Source: an uncultured Eubacterium sp. (GTDB taxonomy: Bacteria; Bacillota; Clostridia; Oscillospirales; Acutalibacteraceae). From it: a stretch of 64,000 nt of DNA. Each line of letters begins with the position of its first letter. The stretch's first letter is position 1. Position numbers and translations under genes: made by a program. The stretch spans positions 326,878 through 390,877 of the forward strand of contig UQCC01000001.1 in assembly GCA_900539325.1 (NCBI GenBank), written 5' to 3'. The notes under the pieces were generated by a model. That model was not told the DNA's origin, made no database searches, and saw only the letters and a list, made by a program, of their open reading frames with translations. This document shows, one piece after another, positions 8,249 through 17,742 of the stretch.

Positions 8249-9114
8249 TGAGATATTCAAAAGATTGGAAAGACTATGAATTAATCGATTGCTCATGCGG
8301 TGAAAAGCTTGAGCGATGGACAAGAGAAATTCTTATACGACCTGACCCGCAGGTTATTTGGAAAAGCGAAAAAAATCATAAATTGTGGTATCAACCCAAT
8401 GCAAGATATGTCCGTTCAAAAACAGGCGGCGGCAAATGGCAGGTGTTTTCACATATGCCGTCTGCATGGCAGGTTAGATATAAGGATTTAACATTCAACA
8501 TCAAAACAATGGGCTTCAAGCACACAGGTTTGTTCCCGGAACAAGCTGTTAATTGGGATTATGTAAGAGAACTTATCAAAAATTCCGATAAAGAACAAGT
8601 TAAAGTTCTCAATTTGTTTGCTTATACCGGTGCGGCAACCGTTGCCTGCCTTAAAGAAGGGGCAAGTGTTGTGCATGTTGACGCTTCAAAGGGTATGACA
8701 AATTGGGCAAAGGAAAATGCTCAGGCTTCGGGTGTTGCCGACGGTGATGTCAGGTGGATTGTTGACGATTGTATTAAGTTTGTAAAAAGAGAACAACGAC
8801 GCGAGAATAAATATGACATCATAATTCTTGACCCTCCGTCATATGGCAGAGGTCCAAAAGGCGAAATTTGGCATCTTGAAGAATGTTTGTACGACTTTAT
8901 GCTTGAGGTTGAAAAAGTTCTTTCAGACGAACCTATTGCAGTTATTCTTAATTCTTACACAACAGGGCTTTCGGCATCGGTTATGAAATACATACTTGAT
9001 GATGTTATCACATCAAAACACGGTGGAAGCGTTGAAGCAGACGAAATTGGTTTGCCGGTTACAGCAAACGGCGGAATTCTTCCGTGCGGAACAACAGCTA
9101 TTTGGAAGGCTTGA
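8248..9114 (+). CDS. Class I SAM-dependent RNA methyltransferase (RlmI/COG1092-like)
   Basis: A 288-residue methyltransferase. SAM-binding motif I is VLNLFAYTGAATVA near residues 132-145, followed by an acidic motif VVHVDASKG and the catalytic DPPSYGRGPKG near residue 198. The DPPSYGRGPKG block and overall order resemble the C-terminal half of the RlmI/Cys-Leu rRNA methyltransferases, but the N-terminal PUA domain is absent. An rRNA cytosine target is therefore plausible but unproven. It sits between glmM and ecfA1 with a TAATG overlap and a 3-base gap. Confidence 0.8.
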   Translation: MRYSKDWKDYELIDCSCGEKLERWTREILIRPDPQVIWKSEKNHKLWYQPNARYVRSKTGGGKWQVFSHMPSAWQVRYKDLTFNIKTMGFKHTGLFPEQAVNWDYVRELIKNSDKEQVKVLNLFAYTGAATVACLKEGASVVHVDASKGMTNWAKENAQASGVADGDVRWIVDDCIKFVKREQRRENKYDIIILDPPSYGRGPKGEIWHLEECLYDFMLEVEKVLSDEPIAVILNSYTTGLSASVMKYILDDVITSKHGGSVEADEIGLPVTANGGILPCGTTAIWKA

Positions 9115-9117
9115 TAT

Positions 9118-9969
9118 ATGGAATTAATAAAATTTGATAATGTTTCGTTCTCATATCAAACTACTGATGAAAAAGATAATCCTGTAAGTATTCCTGTACT
9201 TAAGGATTTTAACCTTTCAATTAAGCAGGGTTCGTTTGTTGCAATTCTTGGACATAACGGTTCGGGCAAATCTACGGTTGCAAAACTTACAAACGGTATT
9301 TTGTTTGCCGACAGCGGAACAGTTACCGTTAACGGCAAAGTTGCAAAAAATGACGATAGCATTTACGATATAAGACGGGATGCCGGTATGGTTTTTCAAA
9401 ATCCCGACAATCAGATTGTTTCTTCGATTGTAGAAGAAGATGTTGCGTTCGGCGTTGAAAATCTCGGTGTTCCTGCCGACGAGTGCAGAAAAAGAGTTGA
9501 CGATGCGTTAAAAACGGTCGGTATGTATGAATACAGGCTTAAAACACCGTCAAAACTTTCGGGCGGTCAAAAGCAAAGAGTTGCCGTTGCCGGCATTATT
9601 GCAATGAAACCGAAGTGTATTATACTTGATGAGCCTACGGCAATGCTTGACCCGAACGGCAGAAAAGAAGTTATCGACACGGTTATGAAACTTAACAAAG
9701 AAGAGGGCATAACAATAGTTCTAATAACACACTATATGGATGAAGCCGTTAAAGCAGATAGGGTTGTTGTTATGGATAACGGCAAAATTATGCTTGACGG
9801 TACACCGAGAGAGGTTTTTGCCGATGTTGACAAAATGAATTCTTTGTCGCTTGAGGTACCCCAATCCACAGAACTTATATATGAATTGGGTTTAAAAACG
9901 AAGCAAACTGTTTTGAATTCGGACGAATGTGCCGAAGTATTATATAATTATTTAATGAGAGAAAACTAA
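9118..9969 (+). CDS. ecfA1: ECF transporter ATPase EcfA1
   Basis: First ATPase of the energy-coupling factor module that powers vitamin and metal uptake with interchangeable substrate-binding S components. Walker A is GHNGSGKST (about residue 43), the Q-loop follows VFQNPDNQ, the ABC signature is LSGGQKQRVA and Walker B CIILDEPTAMLDP, ending with the H-loop ITHYMDEA. Length 283 is typical. No S component is encoded nearby, which fits a group II ECF module shared by several S proteins. It overlaps ecfA2 by one base. Confidence 0.93.
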   Translation: MELIKFDNVSFSYQTTDEKDNPVSIPVLKDFNLSIKQGSFVAILGHNGSGKSTVAKLTNGILFADSGTVTVNGKVAKNDDSIYDIRRDAGMVFQNPDNQIVSSIVEEDVAFGVENLGVPADECRKRVDDALKTVGMYEYRLKTPSKLSGGQKQRVAVAGIIAMKPKCIILDEPTAMLDPNGRKEVIDTVMKLNKEEGITIVLITHYMDEAVKADRVVVMDNGKIMLDGTPREVFADVDKMNSLSLEVPQSTELIYELGLKTKQTVLNSDECAEVLYNYLMREN

Positions 9970-10841
9970 TGGCAATTTTAGAGTGCAAAAACTTAAAATT
10001 TATATACGGCATAGGTACTCCGTTTGAGTTTTGTGCCGTTGACGGCGTTGATTTTTGCGCTCAGATAAACGAGATTATCGGTATAATCGGTCATACAGGT
10101 TCAGGCAAGTCAACATTTATTCAGCATTTAAACGGACTTTTAAAGCCAACTGAGGGCGTTGTAACGGTCAACGGAAAAGATATTTGGTCAAAGGAAAACA
10201 AGGACAATATTCGTCAGGTTCGTTTTGCTGTCGGTCTTTGCTTTCAGTATCCTGAGCATCAAATATTTGAAGAAACAATTTTTAAAGAAATCGCTTTCGG
10301 TCCAAAACAAATGGGACTTGACGATGAAGAAATCAAGAGCCGTGTGTACGAAAGTATGCAATATGTCGGTCTTGACAGAAATACGGAAAACAAATCACCG
10401 TTTGATTTATCGGGCGGTCAAAAGCGTAGAGTTGCTATTGCTTCAATTATTGCCATGAAGCCGCAGGTGCTTATTTTGGATGAGCCATGCGCAGGACTTG
10501 ACCCAAACGGCAGAAATGTTATTTTAGACCTTGTAAAGAACTATCAGAGCAAATCGGGTAACACAGTTCTTTTTGTTTCACATTCTATGGAGGATGTTGC
10601 CAAAATAGCCGATAAGGTTCTTGTTTTTAACGACAGCAAGGTTGCTATGTTCGGCACAGTTGATGAGGTTTACTCAAGAGGCAATGAACTCAAGACAATG
10701 GGTCTGAATGTTCCGGAAATTACCGATGTGTTCTTAAAACTTCATGATATGGGTATTGATTGCAAAACCGATATTTATACAGTTGAACAAGGCGTTGAAG
10801 AGTTTAAAAGGCTAAAGAATAATAAGGAGGTACTGCTGTGA
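9969..10841 (+). CDS. ecfA2: ECF transporter ATPase EcfA2
   Basis: Second, non-identical ATPase of the ECF module; heterodimerises with EcfA1 beneath EcfT. Walker A GHTGSGKST, Q-loop FQYPEHQIFE, signature LSGGQKRRVA, Walker B VLILDEPCAGLDP and H-loop VSHSMEDV are intact. The FQYPEHQIF segment is typical of EcfA2 rather than EcfA1. Length 290. The stop overlaps the ecfT start by four bases, consistent with stoichiometric translation of the complex. Confidence 0.93.
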   Translation: MAILECKNLKFIYGIGTPFEFCAVDGVDFCAQINEIIGIIGHTGSGKSTFIQHLNGLLKPTEGVVTVNGKDIWSKENKDNIRQVRFAVGLCFQYPEHQIFEETIFKEIAFGPKQMGLDDEEIKSRVYESMQYVGLDRNTENKSPFDLSGGQKRRVAIASIIAMKPQVLILDEPCAGLDPNGRNVILDLVKNYQSKSGNTVLFVSHSMEDVAKIADKVLVFNDSKVAMFGTVDEVYSRGNELKTMGLNVPEITDVFLKLHDMGIDCKTDIYTVEQGVEEFKRLKNNKEVLL

Positions 10842-11647
10842 TTGATGTAACAATAGGTCAGTATCTGCCCGGAGATTCCTTAATTCATAAAACCGATGCA
10901 AGAGTTAAAATAATAGTTACTCTGTTGCTTATGGTATCTGTCTTTTTATGCAGAAACTATTATACTATGGGTTTTGCACTTTTGCTTTCGATTGTTATCG
11001 GTGTTATATCAAAAATCAAACCTAAAGTTATGCTAAAGGGTTTAAAACCTATTATAGTTATCGTTTTGTTTACAACCGTACTTAATCTTTTTTACGGTTC
11101 CGGTGAACCTCTTGTAAAATTTGGATTTTTAAAGATTACGGAAAACGGAATTAATAATTCGATTTTTATGGCACTCAGAATTATAATTCTTGTGGTATTC
11201 GGTTTGATTTTGACATATACAACTACACCTACGGCTTTAACCGACGCAATGGAATCGCTTATGAAACCGCTGAAGTTATTTAAGGTTGATGTTCATTCAA
11301 TCGCAATGACAATGACTATTGCACTTCGTTTTATCCCTACTCTTGTTGAAGAGGTGGACAAGATTATGTCAGCTCAAAAAAGCAGGGGGGCAGATATGGA
11401 AAGCGGAGGAATATTAAAAAGAGTTAAGGCTGTTGTTCCTGTTATGATTCCGCTTTTTGTGTCGTCTTTCAGGCGTGCAAACGAGCTTGAATATGCTATG
11501 GAGTGTCGTTGTTATCGAGGCGGTAACGGCAGAACCAAAATGAAAGTAATGAAAATGTCCGCAATGGATTATGTTTTGCTTATTTTGTCAATTATTTATT
11601 TTGTGGGTATAATTCTTGCAAGAATATTTATGTTTAAGGTTATATGA
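10838..11647 (+). CDS. ecfT: ECF transporter transmembrane protein EcfT
   Basis: Integral membrane coupling protein of the ECF transporter. The 269-residue sequence has several hydrophobic segments in the first 130 residues plus one at the C-terminus, and the two coupling-helix signatures of EcfT: SRGADMES around residue 184 and CRCYRGG around residue 224 (the two short Ala/Cys-x-Arg-like motifs that touch the ATPases). An AAGGAGG ribosome site lies inside the end of ecfA2. truA starts within its stop, keeping the common order ecfA1-ecfA2-ecfT-truA. Confidence 0.93.
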   Translation: MIDVTIGQYLPGDSLIHKTDARVKIIVTLLLMVSVFLCRNYYTMGFALLLSIVIGVISKIKPKVMLKGLKPIIVIVLFTTVLNLFYGSGEPLVKFGFLKITENGINNSIFMALRIIILVVFGLILTYTTTPTALTDAMESLMKPLKLFKVDVHSIAMTMTIALRFIPTLVEEVDKIMSAQKSRGADMESGGILKRVKAVVPVMIPLFVSSFRRANELEYAMECRCYRGGNGRTKMKVMKMSAMDYVLLILSIIYFVGIILARIFMFKVI

Positions 11648-12378
11648 GAAGATTACTTGTTACAATCCGATATGACGGTTCCGCTTATCACGGCTATCAG
11701 GTGCAGAGCAATGCTTTGACTGTTCAGGAAGTCTTTCAAAACGCTGTTCAAAAGGTGTTTGGAAAGCGACTTGATGTAAAGGGCTGCAGCAGAACAGACA
11801 GCGGCGTTCATGCAAATATGTATTGTATATCATTTGATACAGATATGAATATATCAAACGAAAGCGTCATATTGGCACTTAATACTTATCTTCCCGAAGA
11901 TGTGGCAGCGTATGATTGCAAGGAAGTCGATATGGATTTCCACCCGCGATATAATTGCAAATTAAAAGAATATGTTTACAAAATTTACAACGGCAAATAC
12001 CGCAATCCTTTTTATGCAAAATACGCATTGTGGTACAGGTGGAATATAGATGCCGAATACTTAAACAACGAGGCTCAGGCATTTGTAGGCAAATATGATT
12101 ATTCCGGCTTTTGCAGTATTAAATCAGATGTCGAGGATACTGTCAGAGAGATATATTCCTGCAAAGTCTGGCGTGAAGATGATTTTGTATTCTTCAAAGT
12201 ATGCGGTGACGGATTTTTATACAATATGGTTCGCATTATGGTCGGTACACTGCTTTTCGTTTCAGAAGGAAAAATCAAAAGCGGAGAGTTAAAAAGTATT
12301 ATTCTTTCAAAAGACAGAAAAAAGGCGGGCAAAACCGCACCGCCTCAAGGTCTTTATTTAAACAATGTAAGTTATTAG
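11644..12378 (+). CDS. truA: tRNA pseudouridine(38-40) synthase TruA
   Basis: Isomerises uridines 38-40 in the tRNA anticodon arm. The 244-residue product starts with RRLLVTIRYDGSAYHGYQ and has the catalytic Asp in CSRTDSGVHA (about residue 52), with the late conserved segment GFLYNMVRIMVG near residue 190. Length and order are normal. The start overlaps ecfT by four bases. A PQGLYL motif closes the protein, as is usual for the family. Confidence 0.95.
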   Translation: MRRLLVTIRYDGSAYHGYQVQSNALTVQEVFQNAVQKVFGKRLDVKGCSRTDSGVHANMYCISFDTDMNISNESVILALNTYLPEDVAAYDCKEVDMDFHPRYNCKLKEYVYKIYNGKYRNPFYAKYALWYRWNIDAEYLNNEAQAFVGKYDYSGFCSIKSDVEDTVREIYSCKVWREDDFVFFKVCGDGFLYNMVRIMVGTLLFVSEGKIKSGELKSIILSKDRKKAGKTAPPQGLYLNNVSY

Positions 12379-12386
12379 GAGTTATT

Positions 12387-13568
12387 ATGCCAAGTAACGA
12401 AAGAGAAAATCAAAGAATAGAAAGAAAAAAAATAAAAGAGAATAAAGCTAAAAAGATTGTTTGGATTATTCTCGGAATTGTCGTTTTGCTCCTTATCGTT
12501 ATGAAAGTGTGCGAAATAGATTTTGCCGATATAAAAAACAAGGTGAGTGCAACTAATCTGTCAAGCTCGGTAGCAAACAATGATTTTCCGTATACTATTG
12601 ACATCAGAAAGGATGCCGATATTCAGCTTATAAACGGCAAATTTTATGTCCTCAGCGATACCGGTGTTGTATCTTTAGACCCTTCAACCGCCAAAGAATC
12701 ATATTCGTTTGATCACGGCTACGCTTCTCCTGTACTAAAATCAAACGGCAATTATACATGCTTGTTTGACCGAGGCGGCACAAGAGTAAGGCTGGATTCA
12801 ACTTCTGAAAACTTGTATGAAAAAACACTTGACCGTAATATCATTACGGCAGAGGTTGCAAAAAACGGCACAATAGTTTATTCTTCTTTTTGTGATGATT
12901 CTAAATCCAAAATTGTTGTTATAAACAAAAATGAGAACAAAAAACTTGAGTATGATGTTAACGACGGATATGTTACATCGTTGGCTGTTAATTCAAACGC
13001 ATCAAAGATTGCTTATACAAGCGTAAATTCTCAAAATGCTTTTTTGTCTTCAACAGTACATATATTAAGCGTTTCGGATAAAGAAGAACTGTTTAAAATC
13101 AAATATAATAAAGCCAATATTCTTGATTTGCATTTTACAGATTCGGATAATTTATATGTTGTCGGCGACACATTTTTATCTTTGGTAAAATCATCCAAAA
13201 ACGCCGAATATATATTTAAACAGGGCACTATCTCAACCATCAACTATTGTTATACTTCTTCAAACGAACTTGTTATAAATTATGGTGATTTTTCAAATTC
13301 TTCAAAATCAAAACTTGATTATGTAAAATCAAACGGCAAAATTAAAACAAGTATAACATTAAAAGAAAACTCAAAATTTATCAGTTCAAATTCAAACGAA
13401 ATAACTGTTTTGTTCCATAATCGGATTGATGTATATTCACTTACAAAGGGTGATAAAAAGCAATCTGTAAAGTGTGACGGCTCGGTTAACAGTGCATATA
13501 CAATATCTTCAAAAACATATATTCAATACGGTCAGTGTATTGATATAGCCGATAAGAAGGATAGATAA
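12387..13568 (+). CDS. Membrane-anchored beta-propeller-like protein (DUF5711-type)
   Basis: A 393-residue protein with a highly charged cytoplasmic N-terminus (residues 1-25, mostly Glu, Arg and Lys), one hydrophobic anchor at about 26-43, and an extracytoplasmic region of repeated short beta-strand segments such as GKFYVLSDTGVVSLD and NLYVVGDTFLSL. The repeat pattern is like a WD/PQQ-type propeller. It resembles the DUF5711 proteins of Ruminococcaceae; function unknown. AGGAG lies 7 bases before ATG. The next gene begins one base after the stop, so it is translated with the CvpA-like protein. Confidence 0.65.
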   Translation: MPSNERENQRIERKKIKENKAKKIVWIILGIVVLLLIVMKVCEIDFADIKNKVSATNLSSSVANNDFPYTIDIRKDADIQLINGKFYVLSDTGVVSLDPSTAKESYSFDHGYASPVLKSNGNYTCLFDRGGTRVRLDSTSENLYEKTLDRNIITAEVAKNGTIVYSSFCDDSKSKIVVINKNENKKLEYDVNDGYVTSLAVNSNASKIAYTSVNSQNAFLSSTVHILSVSDKEELFKIKYNKANILDLHFTDSDNLYVVGDTFLSLVKSSKNAEYIFKQGTISTINYCYTSSNELVINYGDFSNSSKSKLDYVKSNGKIKTSITLKENSKFISSNSNEITVLFHNRIDVYSLTKGDKKQSVKCDGSVNSAYTISSKTYIQYGQCIDIADKKDR

Positions 13569-13569
13569 A

Positions 13570-14295
13570 ATGACAATATTTAATTATACGGTTAACTATG
13601 TTGACTTAATTATTGTCGGAATACTTTTGATTTTCGGAATAGTGGGTCAACAAAGAGGACTATTTATCACTCTTGTTAACTTTATCAGGTATGTATTGGG
13701 ATTTTCTCTTTGTATGTTTTCAACAGACAGGTTTTCCCAACCTATATATGATAATTTTTTACAAGAAAGGGTTCAAAATACTGTAAATGAAAAAATAGTA
13801 ACATCGGCAAATATTGACGAAATTATGGCAAATATCAATAATGCTGTTGATTCGCTTCCGAATTATATTAAAAACAGCATCGATGTTTCTTCGTTAAAAC
13901 TTTCTTCAAACAATATTTCACAAAATATAACAAATGAACTCTTTGAACCTGTTATAATAGATATTCTTAAAGTTTTGATTTTTATAGTTGTTTTTGTACT
14001 TTTCTTCGGAATTACGGGTGCAATTATTCATCATATAAGAAGAAAAAATAAAGACAAAAGAAAAGAAAACAAGAAAAAGAACTTTACTGTTTTTACAGAC
14101 AGATTTTTGGGATTGATTTTCGGTATGCTGAAAGGTGCTCTTGTGGTTTTTGTGTTTTTAAGCGTTATTACTTATCTTTTAGGTGTTCCGAACTTTGCAA
14201 ACAATCAATTTTTAAAAACAGCTGCCGACAGTCAGCTTTATCAACTGTTACTCAACTATAATCCATTTAATGTGATTACGGAGGGAATAATATGA
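13570..14295 (+). CDS. CvpA-family membrane protein
   Basis: A 241-residue protein with hydrophobic segments near residues 10-30, 35-52, 135-158 and 190-210, and the N-terminal pattern NYVDLIIVGILLIFGIVGQQRG typical in shape of CvpA/colicin V production proteins (shown here only as a description; the key part is the VDLIIV...RG start). A basic stretch (RRKNKDKRKENKKKN) sits in a cytoplasmic loop. CvpA proteins are broadly distributed with no settled biochemical role. It overlaps pgsA by four bases. Confidence 0.7.
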   Translation: MTIFNYTVNYVDLIIVGILLIFGIVGQQRGLFITLVNFIRYVLGFSLCMFSTDRFSQPIYDNFLQERVQNTVNEKIVTSANIDEIMANINNAVDSLPNYIKNSIDVSSLKLSSNNISQNITNELFEPVIIDILKVLIFIVVFVLFFGITGAIIHHIRRKNKDKRKENKKKNFTVFTDRFLGLIFGMLKGALVVFVFLSVITYLLGVPNFANNQFLKTAADSQLYQLLLNYNPFNVITEGII

Positions 14296-14918
14296 GCAAA
14301 TTTAAAGAGAATGTAAATGAACTTTTTGATAATTGGAATACCATTCCAAACTGGTTGAGCTTTCTGAGAATTGCGCTTATTCCTGTTTTTTCAATTCTTT
14401 TTATCAAAGAAAAATACATACCTGCTTTTGTACTTATGATAATCGCTGCTTTAACCGATTTGATTGACGGTAAAATTGCAAGAAAGTACAATATGGTATC
14501 AAATCTCGGCAAAATCCTTGACCCAATTGCAGACAAACTCTCACAGGTTGCAATTGTTATCATTTTGATTGTTAAGTTTTGGTCGTTTGACGGTCCGCTT
14601 AAATATTTACTTTTCTTGTTTATTGCAAAAGAGCTTATTATGGTTATCGGAGGCGGCTTGCTTCTTGCAAAGGGCTTGCGTCCTGTTGCGGCTGAAATGT
14701 GGGGCAAGGTTGCCACAACTGTTTTTTATATATTTATGATTGCTATTATTGCTATTGGTCCAAACGGTGCTTTGGTGGGTCACTGGTTCTTCAAGGCTTT
14801 GCCAACACCTGTCATTTATGGAATGGTAATTATATCTGTTATCCTTGCATTTGTATCATTGTTCGGCTATGCTCCGGGCTTTATTAAGCAAATCAAGGAA
14901 AATAAATCAAACAAATAA
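14292..14918 (+). CDS. pgsA: CDP-diacylglycerol-glycerol-3-phosphate phosphatidyltransferase
   Basis: Membrane enzyme that makes phosphatidylglycerol phosphate. The CDP-alcohol phosphatidyltransferase signature is complete: LIDGKIARKYN followed by NLGKILDPIADK (D-G-x2-A-R-x8-G-x3-D-x3-D) at about residues 58-82. Several hydrophobic helices follow. At 208 residues it is slightly longer than typical PgsA. The start codon overlaps the preceding stop and a GGAGGGA ribosome site is present. Confidence 0.9.
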   Translation: MSKFKENVNELFDNWNTIPNWLSFLRIALIPVFSILFIKEKYIPAFVLMIIAALTDLIDGKIARKYNMVSNLGKILDPIADKLSQVAIVIILIVKFWSFDGPLKYLLFLFIAKELIMVIGGGLLLAKGLRPVAAEMWGKVATTVFYIFMIAIIAIGPNGALVGHWFFKALPTPVIYGMVIISVILAFVSLFGYAPGFIKQIKENKSNK

Positions 14919-14939
14919 CTTTAGGAGACTATATATCGA

Positions 14940-17246
14940 ATGAAACAACCAATGTGTACACGATGCGGCGAAAGACCCGCTATTGTGTTTATTCAAAAAA
15001 TGGAAGACGGCGTTATGAAGCCCGAAGGACTTTGCTATAAGTGCGCAAAAGAATTAAACGTTGATATGGGTCCTATTCAGGGTCTTATGGAAAAAATGGG
15101 CATCAGCGAGGACGAACTTGAGCAGGCAAGTGAGCAAATGGGTATGTTTATGGAAAATATGGACGACTTTGACTTCGGCGACCTCGGAGCAATGTTTAAT
15201 CCTGAAAATTCCGATGGTGCTCAAACCATGCCTTTTGCCGAAATGATGAACAGCCTTACAGATGAAGAAGCGTCGGGTAAATCATCATCAAAACAAAAGG
15301 GAAGAAAAAATCACAAGAAGTCACAGGACGAAGCAAGAAAGTTTTTAAATAACTACTGCAACAATCTTACCGCTAAAGCTAAAAAAGGCGAAATAGACAA
15401 TATTATCGGCAGGGAAAGCGAAATTGAGCGTGCCGTTCAAATTCTTTGCAGAAGAACTAAAAATAACCCTTGTCTTATCGGTGAACCGGGTGTTGGTAAA
15501 ACCGCTATCGCAGAGGGCTTGGCTATTAAAATTGCAAAGGGTGAAGTTCCTGCAAGACTTATGGATAAAGAAATTTATCTTCTTGACCTTACAGCACTTG
15601 TTGCCGGAACTCAATTCAGAGGTCAGTTTGAAGGCAGAATCAAAGGTCTTGTTGATGAAGTAAAGCACGAGGGCAATATTATTCTCTTTATTGATGAGGT
15701 CCACAATCTTGTTGGTACGGGCGACAGCGAAGGCACAATGAATGCCGCAAATATTCTCAAGCCCGCACTTTCACGAGGTGAAATTCAGGTTATCGGTGCC
15801 ACAACATTTAACGAATACAGAAAATATATCGAAAAAGATGCTGCACTTGAAAGAAGATTTCAGCCGATTAAGGTTGAAGAGCCATCAATTGATGACGCTT
15901 ACAGAATGCTTCTCGGTATCAAAGGATATTATGAGGATTACCATAAAGTAAAAATTAATGATTCCTTGTTATATAAGGCTGTTACTATGAGCGAAAGATT
16001 TGTAACTGACCGTTATTTGCCCGATAAAGCTATCGACCTTTTGGACGAATCATGCACATGTGCAAATCTTCGCAATCCTGCAATAAGCAGATACCAAATG
16101 CTCCTTGAAAAGAAAAACAATCTTATGGATAATATTGATAAGCTGTCAGAACCTGAAGAAGGCGAGCAAATTGATTATGAGCTTATTTCCAAGCTAAAAT
16201 CACAACTTATTAATATTGATAACGAGATACCGGAAGTTGAAGAAAAAGCAAAGGATAATCAAGTCCTTGAAGCTGATTTGGCAAAGGTTATTTCCCTTTG
16301 GACAGGTATTCCTGCTTCAAAGGTTGAACAGGGCGACATTAATAAACTTGCCTCTTTGGATAATGAACTCAAATCTCATATCATCGGTCAAGATGAAGCA
16401 ATTGAAAAAGTTGCAAATGCCGTTCGCAGAGGCAGAATTCAAATCAGTCCTAAAAAAAGACCGCAATCATTTATTTTTGTCGGTCCGACAGGTGTCGGCA
16501 AAACCGAGCTTGTAAAACAGCTTGCCAATGCTCTTTTTGATTCACCTGATAATCTCATTCGTCTTGATATGAGTGAGTTTATGGAAAAATTCAGCGTATC
16601 TAGAATTATCGGTTCGCCTCCGGGATATGTCGGCTATGACGATGCCGGTCAGCTTACAGAAAAAGTACGCAGAAAGCCGTATAGCGTTATCCTTTTTGAT
16701 GAGATAGAAAAAGCTCATAAGGATGTTCTTAATATCTTACTTCAGATTCTTGACGAGGGAAGAATTACAGACGCACAGGGCAGGGTAGTTAACTTTGAAA
16801 ATACTGTTATCATTATGACTTCAAATGCCGGTTCGACCGACCAAAACACTATGGGCTTTGCAAAATCAGCAGAAGACATTAACCGTGAGGTCACAATGAA
16901 AGCTCTTGAAAGATTTTTGCGTCCTGAATTTCTCGGCAGAGTTGATGAAATTATAATTTTCAACAAACTTACTTTTGATAATTTTGAAAAGATAGCAAAA
17001 ATTATGCTTGATGAACTTGTTCCGAGTTTAAAAGACAAGGGTATTGAATTGGTTTATGAAGACAGTGTTCCTGTATATCTTGCAAAGAAAGCATACGGCT
17101 CAAAGAAAAATGCAAGAGGACTTCGTGATGCCGTAAGACGAGATATAGAAGAAAAGCTTGCAAACACTATTGTTTTCAATCAACAAACCGATATAAAAAA
17201 GATAACTCTTACCGGTACAGATGAAATTTCTGTAAAAATAAATTAA
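14940..17246 (+). CDS. ClpE-like ATP-dependent protease ATPase subunit
   Basis: A 768-residue Hsp100 unfoldase. Instead of the Clp N-domain it begins with a zinc-binding CTRC ... CYKC module (residues 6-36), as in ClpE and McsA. Two AAA+ domains follow: D1 Walker A GEPGVGKTAI near residue 181 and D2 GPTGVGKTEL near residue 514, separated by a short middle segment rich in Glu and Lys. The D2 loop contains NTMGF near residue 637, equivalent to the ClpP-binding loop, so it should feed ClpP. No ctsR, mcsA or mcsB is adjacent. AGGAG precedes the start by 13 bases. Confidence 0.88.
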   Translation: MKQPMCTRCGERPAIVFIQKMEDGVMKPEGLCYKCAKELNVDMGPIQGLMEKMGISEDELEQASEQMGMFMENMDDFDFGDLGAMFNPENSDGAQTMPFAEMMNSLTDEEASGKSSSKQKGRKNHKKSQDEARKFLNNYCNNLTAKAKKGEIDNIIGRESEIERAVQILCRRTKNNPCLIGEPGVGKTAIAEGLAIKIAKGEVPARLMDKEIYLLDLTALVAGTQFRGQFEGRIKGLVDEVKHEGNIILFIDEVHNLVGTGDSEGTMNAANILKPALSRGEIQVIGATTFNEYRKYIEKDAALERRFQPIKVEEPSIDDAYRMLLGIKGYYEDYHKVKINDSLLYKAVTMSERFVTDRYLPDKAIDLLDESCTCANLRNPAISRYQMLLEKKNNLMDNIDKLSEPEEGEQIDYELISKLKSQLINIDNEIPEVEEKAKDNQVLEADLAKVISLWTGIPASKVEQGDINKLASLDNELKSHIIGQDEAIEKVANAVRRGRIQISPKKRPQSFIFVGPTGVGKTELVKQLANALFDSPDNLIRLDMSEFMEKFSVSRIIGSPPGYVGYDDAGQLTEKVRRKPYSVILFDEIEKAHKDVLNILLQILDEGRITDAQGRVVNFENTVIIMTSNAGSTDQNTMGFAKSAEDINREVTMKALERFLRPEFLGRVDEIIIFNKLTFDNFEKIAKIMLDELVPSLKDKGIELVYEDSVPVYLAKKAYGSKKNARGLRDAVRRDIEEKLANTIVFNQQTDIKKITLTGTDEISVKIN

Positions 17247-17264
17247 GAATTTATCAAAAAAGTA

Positions 17265-17293
17265 TTGACATTTCAGCGGTCATTAGATATAAT
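17265..17293 (+). promoter_or_regulatory. tRNA-cluster promoter
   Basis: Full consensus: TTGACA at 17265-17270, 17-base spacer, TATAAT at 17288-17293. Transcription should begin near 17300, about 11 bases before tRNA-Gly. Confidence 0.9.
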
Positions 17294-17310
17294 AATGACC
17301 GTTGTGACAC

Positions 17311-17384
17311 GCGGGTGTAGTTCAATGGTAGAATCCCAGCCTTCCAAGCTGGTCGCGTGGGTTCGATTCCCATCACCCGCTCCA
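17311..17384 (+). tRNA. tRNA-Gly (anticodon TCC)
   Basis: A 74-base cloverleaf with acceptor arms GCGGGTG / CACCCGC and an encoded CCA end. The anticodon loop is CTTCCAA, giving TCC. First gene of a five-tRNA cluster. Confidence 0.95.
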
Positions 17385-17395
17385 ACAACTTATAT

Positions 17396-17472
17396 GCGCT
17401 GTTAGCTCAGCTGGATAGAGCAACTGCCTTCTAAGCAGTAGGCCGGAGGTTCGAGTCCCCCACAGCGCGCCA
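17396..17472 (+). tRNA. tRNA-Arg (anticodon TCT)
   Basis: A 77-base cloverleaf with acceptor arms GCGCTGT / ACAGCGC, anticodon loop CTTCTAA (TCT) and encoded CCA. Confidence 0.95.
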
Positions 17473-17494
17473 CTTTTTTGTCACAACAAGACAT

Positions 17495-17572
17495 GGTGGG
17501 ATTGGCCTAGTTGGTTAGGGCGCCAGTTTGTGGCACTGGAGGTCATCAGTTCGACTCTGATATCCCACCCCA
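17495..17572 (+). tRNA. tRNA-His (anticodon GTG)
   Basis: Acceptor arms GTGGGAT / ATCCCAC with an extra G at 17495 facing the discriminator C, the G-1 identity element of tRNA-His. Anticodon loop TTGTGGC gives GTG. CCA is encoded. Confidence 0.95.
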
Positions 17573-17582
17573 TTTTATTTAT

Positions 17583-17657
17583 TGGGGAGTAGCCAAGCGG
17601 TAAGGCAACGGACTTTGACTCCGTCATGCGTGGGTTCAAATCCCGCCTCCCCAGCCA
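17583..17657 (+). tRNA. tRNA-Gln (anticodon TTG)
   Basis: A 75-base cloverleaf with acceptor arms TGGGGAG / CTCCCCA, anticodon loop CTTTGAC (TTG) and encoded CCA. Confidence 0.95.
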
Positions 17658-17666
17658 GTTTAATAC

Positions 17667-17742
17667 GATCCATTAGCTCAGTAGGTAGAGCACTTGACTT
17701 TTAATCAAGGTGTCCGGGGTTCGAATCCCCGATGGGTCACCA
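17667..17742 (+). tRNA. tRNA-Lys (anticodon TTT)
   Basis: A 76-base cloverleaf with acceptor arms GATCCAT / ATGGGTC (one T-G pair), anticodon loop CTTTTAA (TTT) and encoded CCA. Confidence 0.95.
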
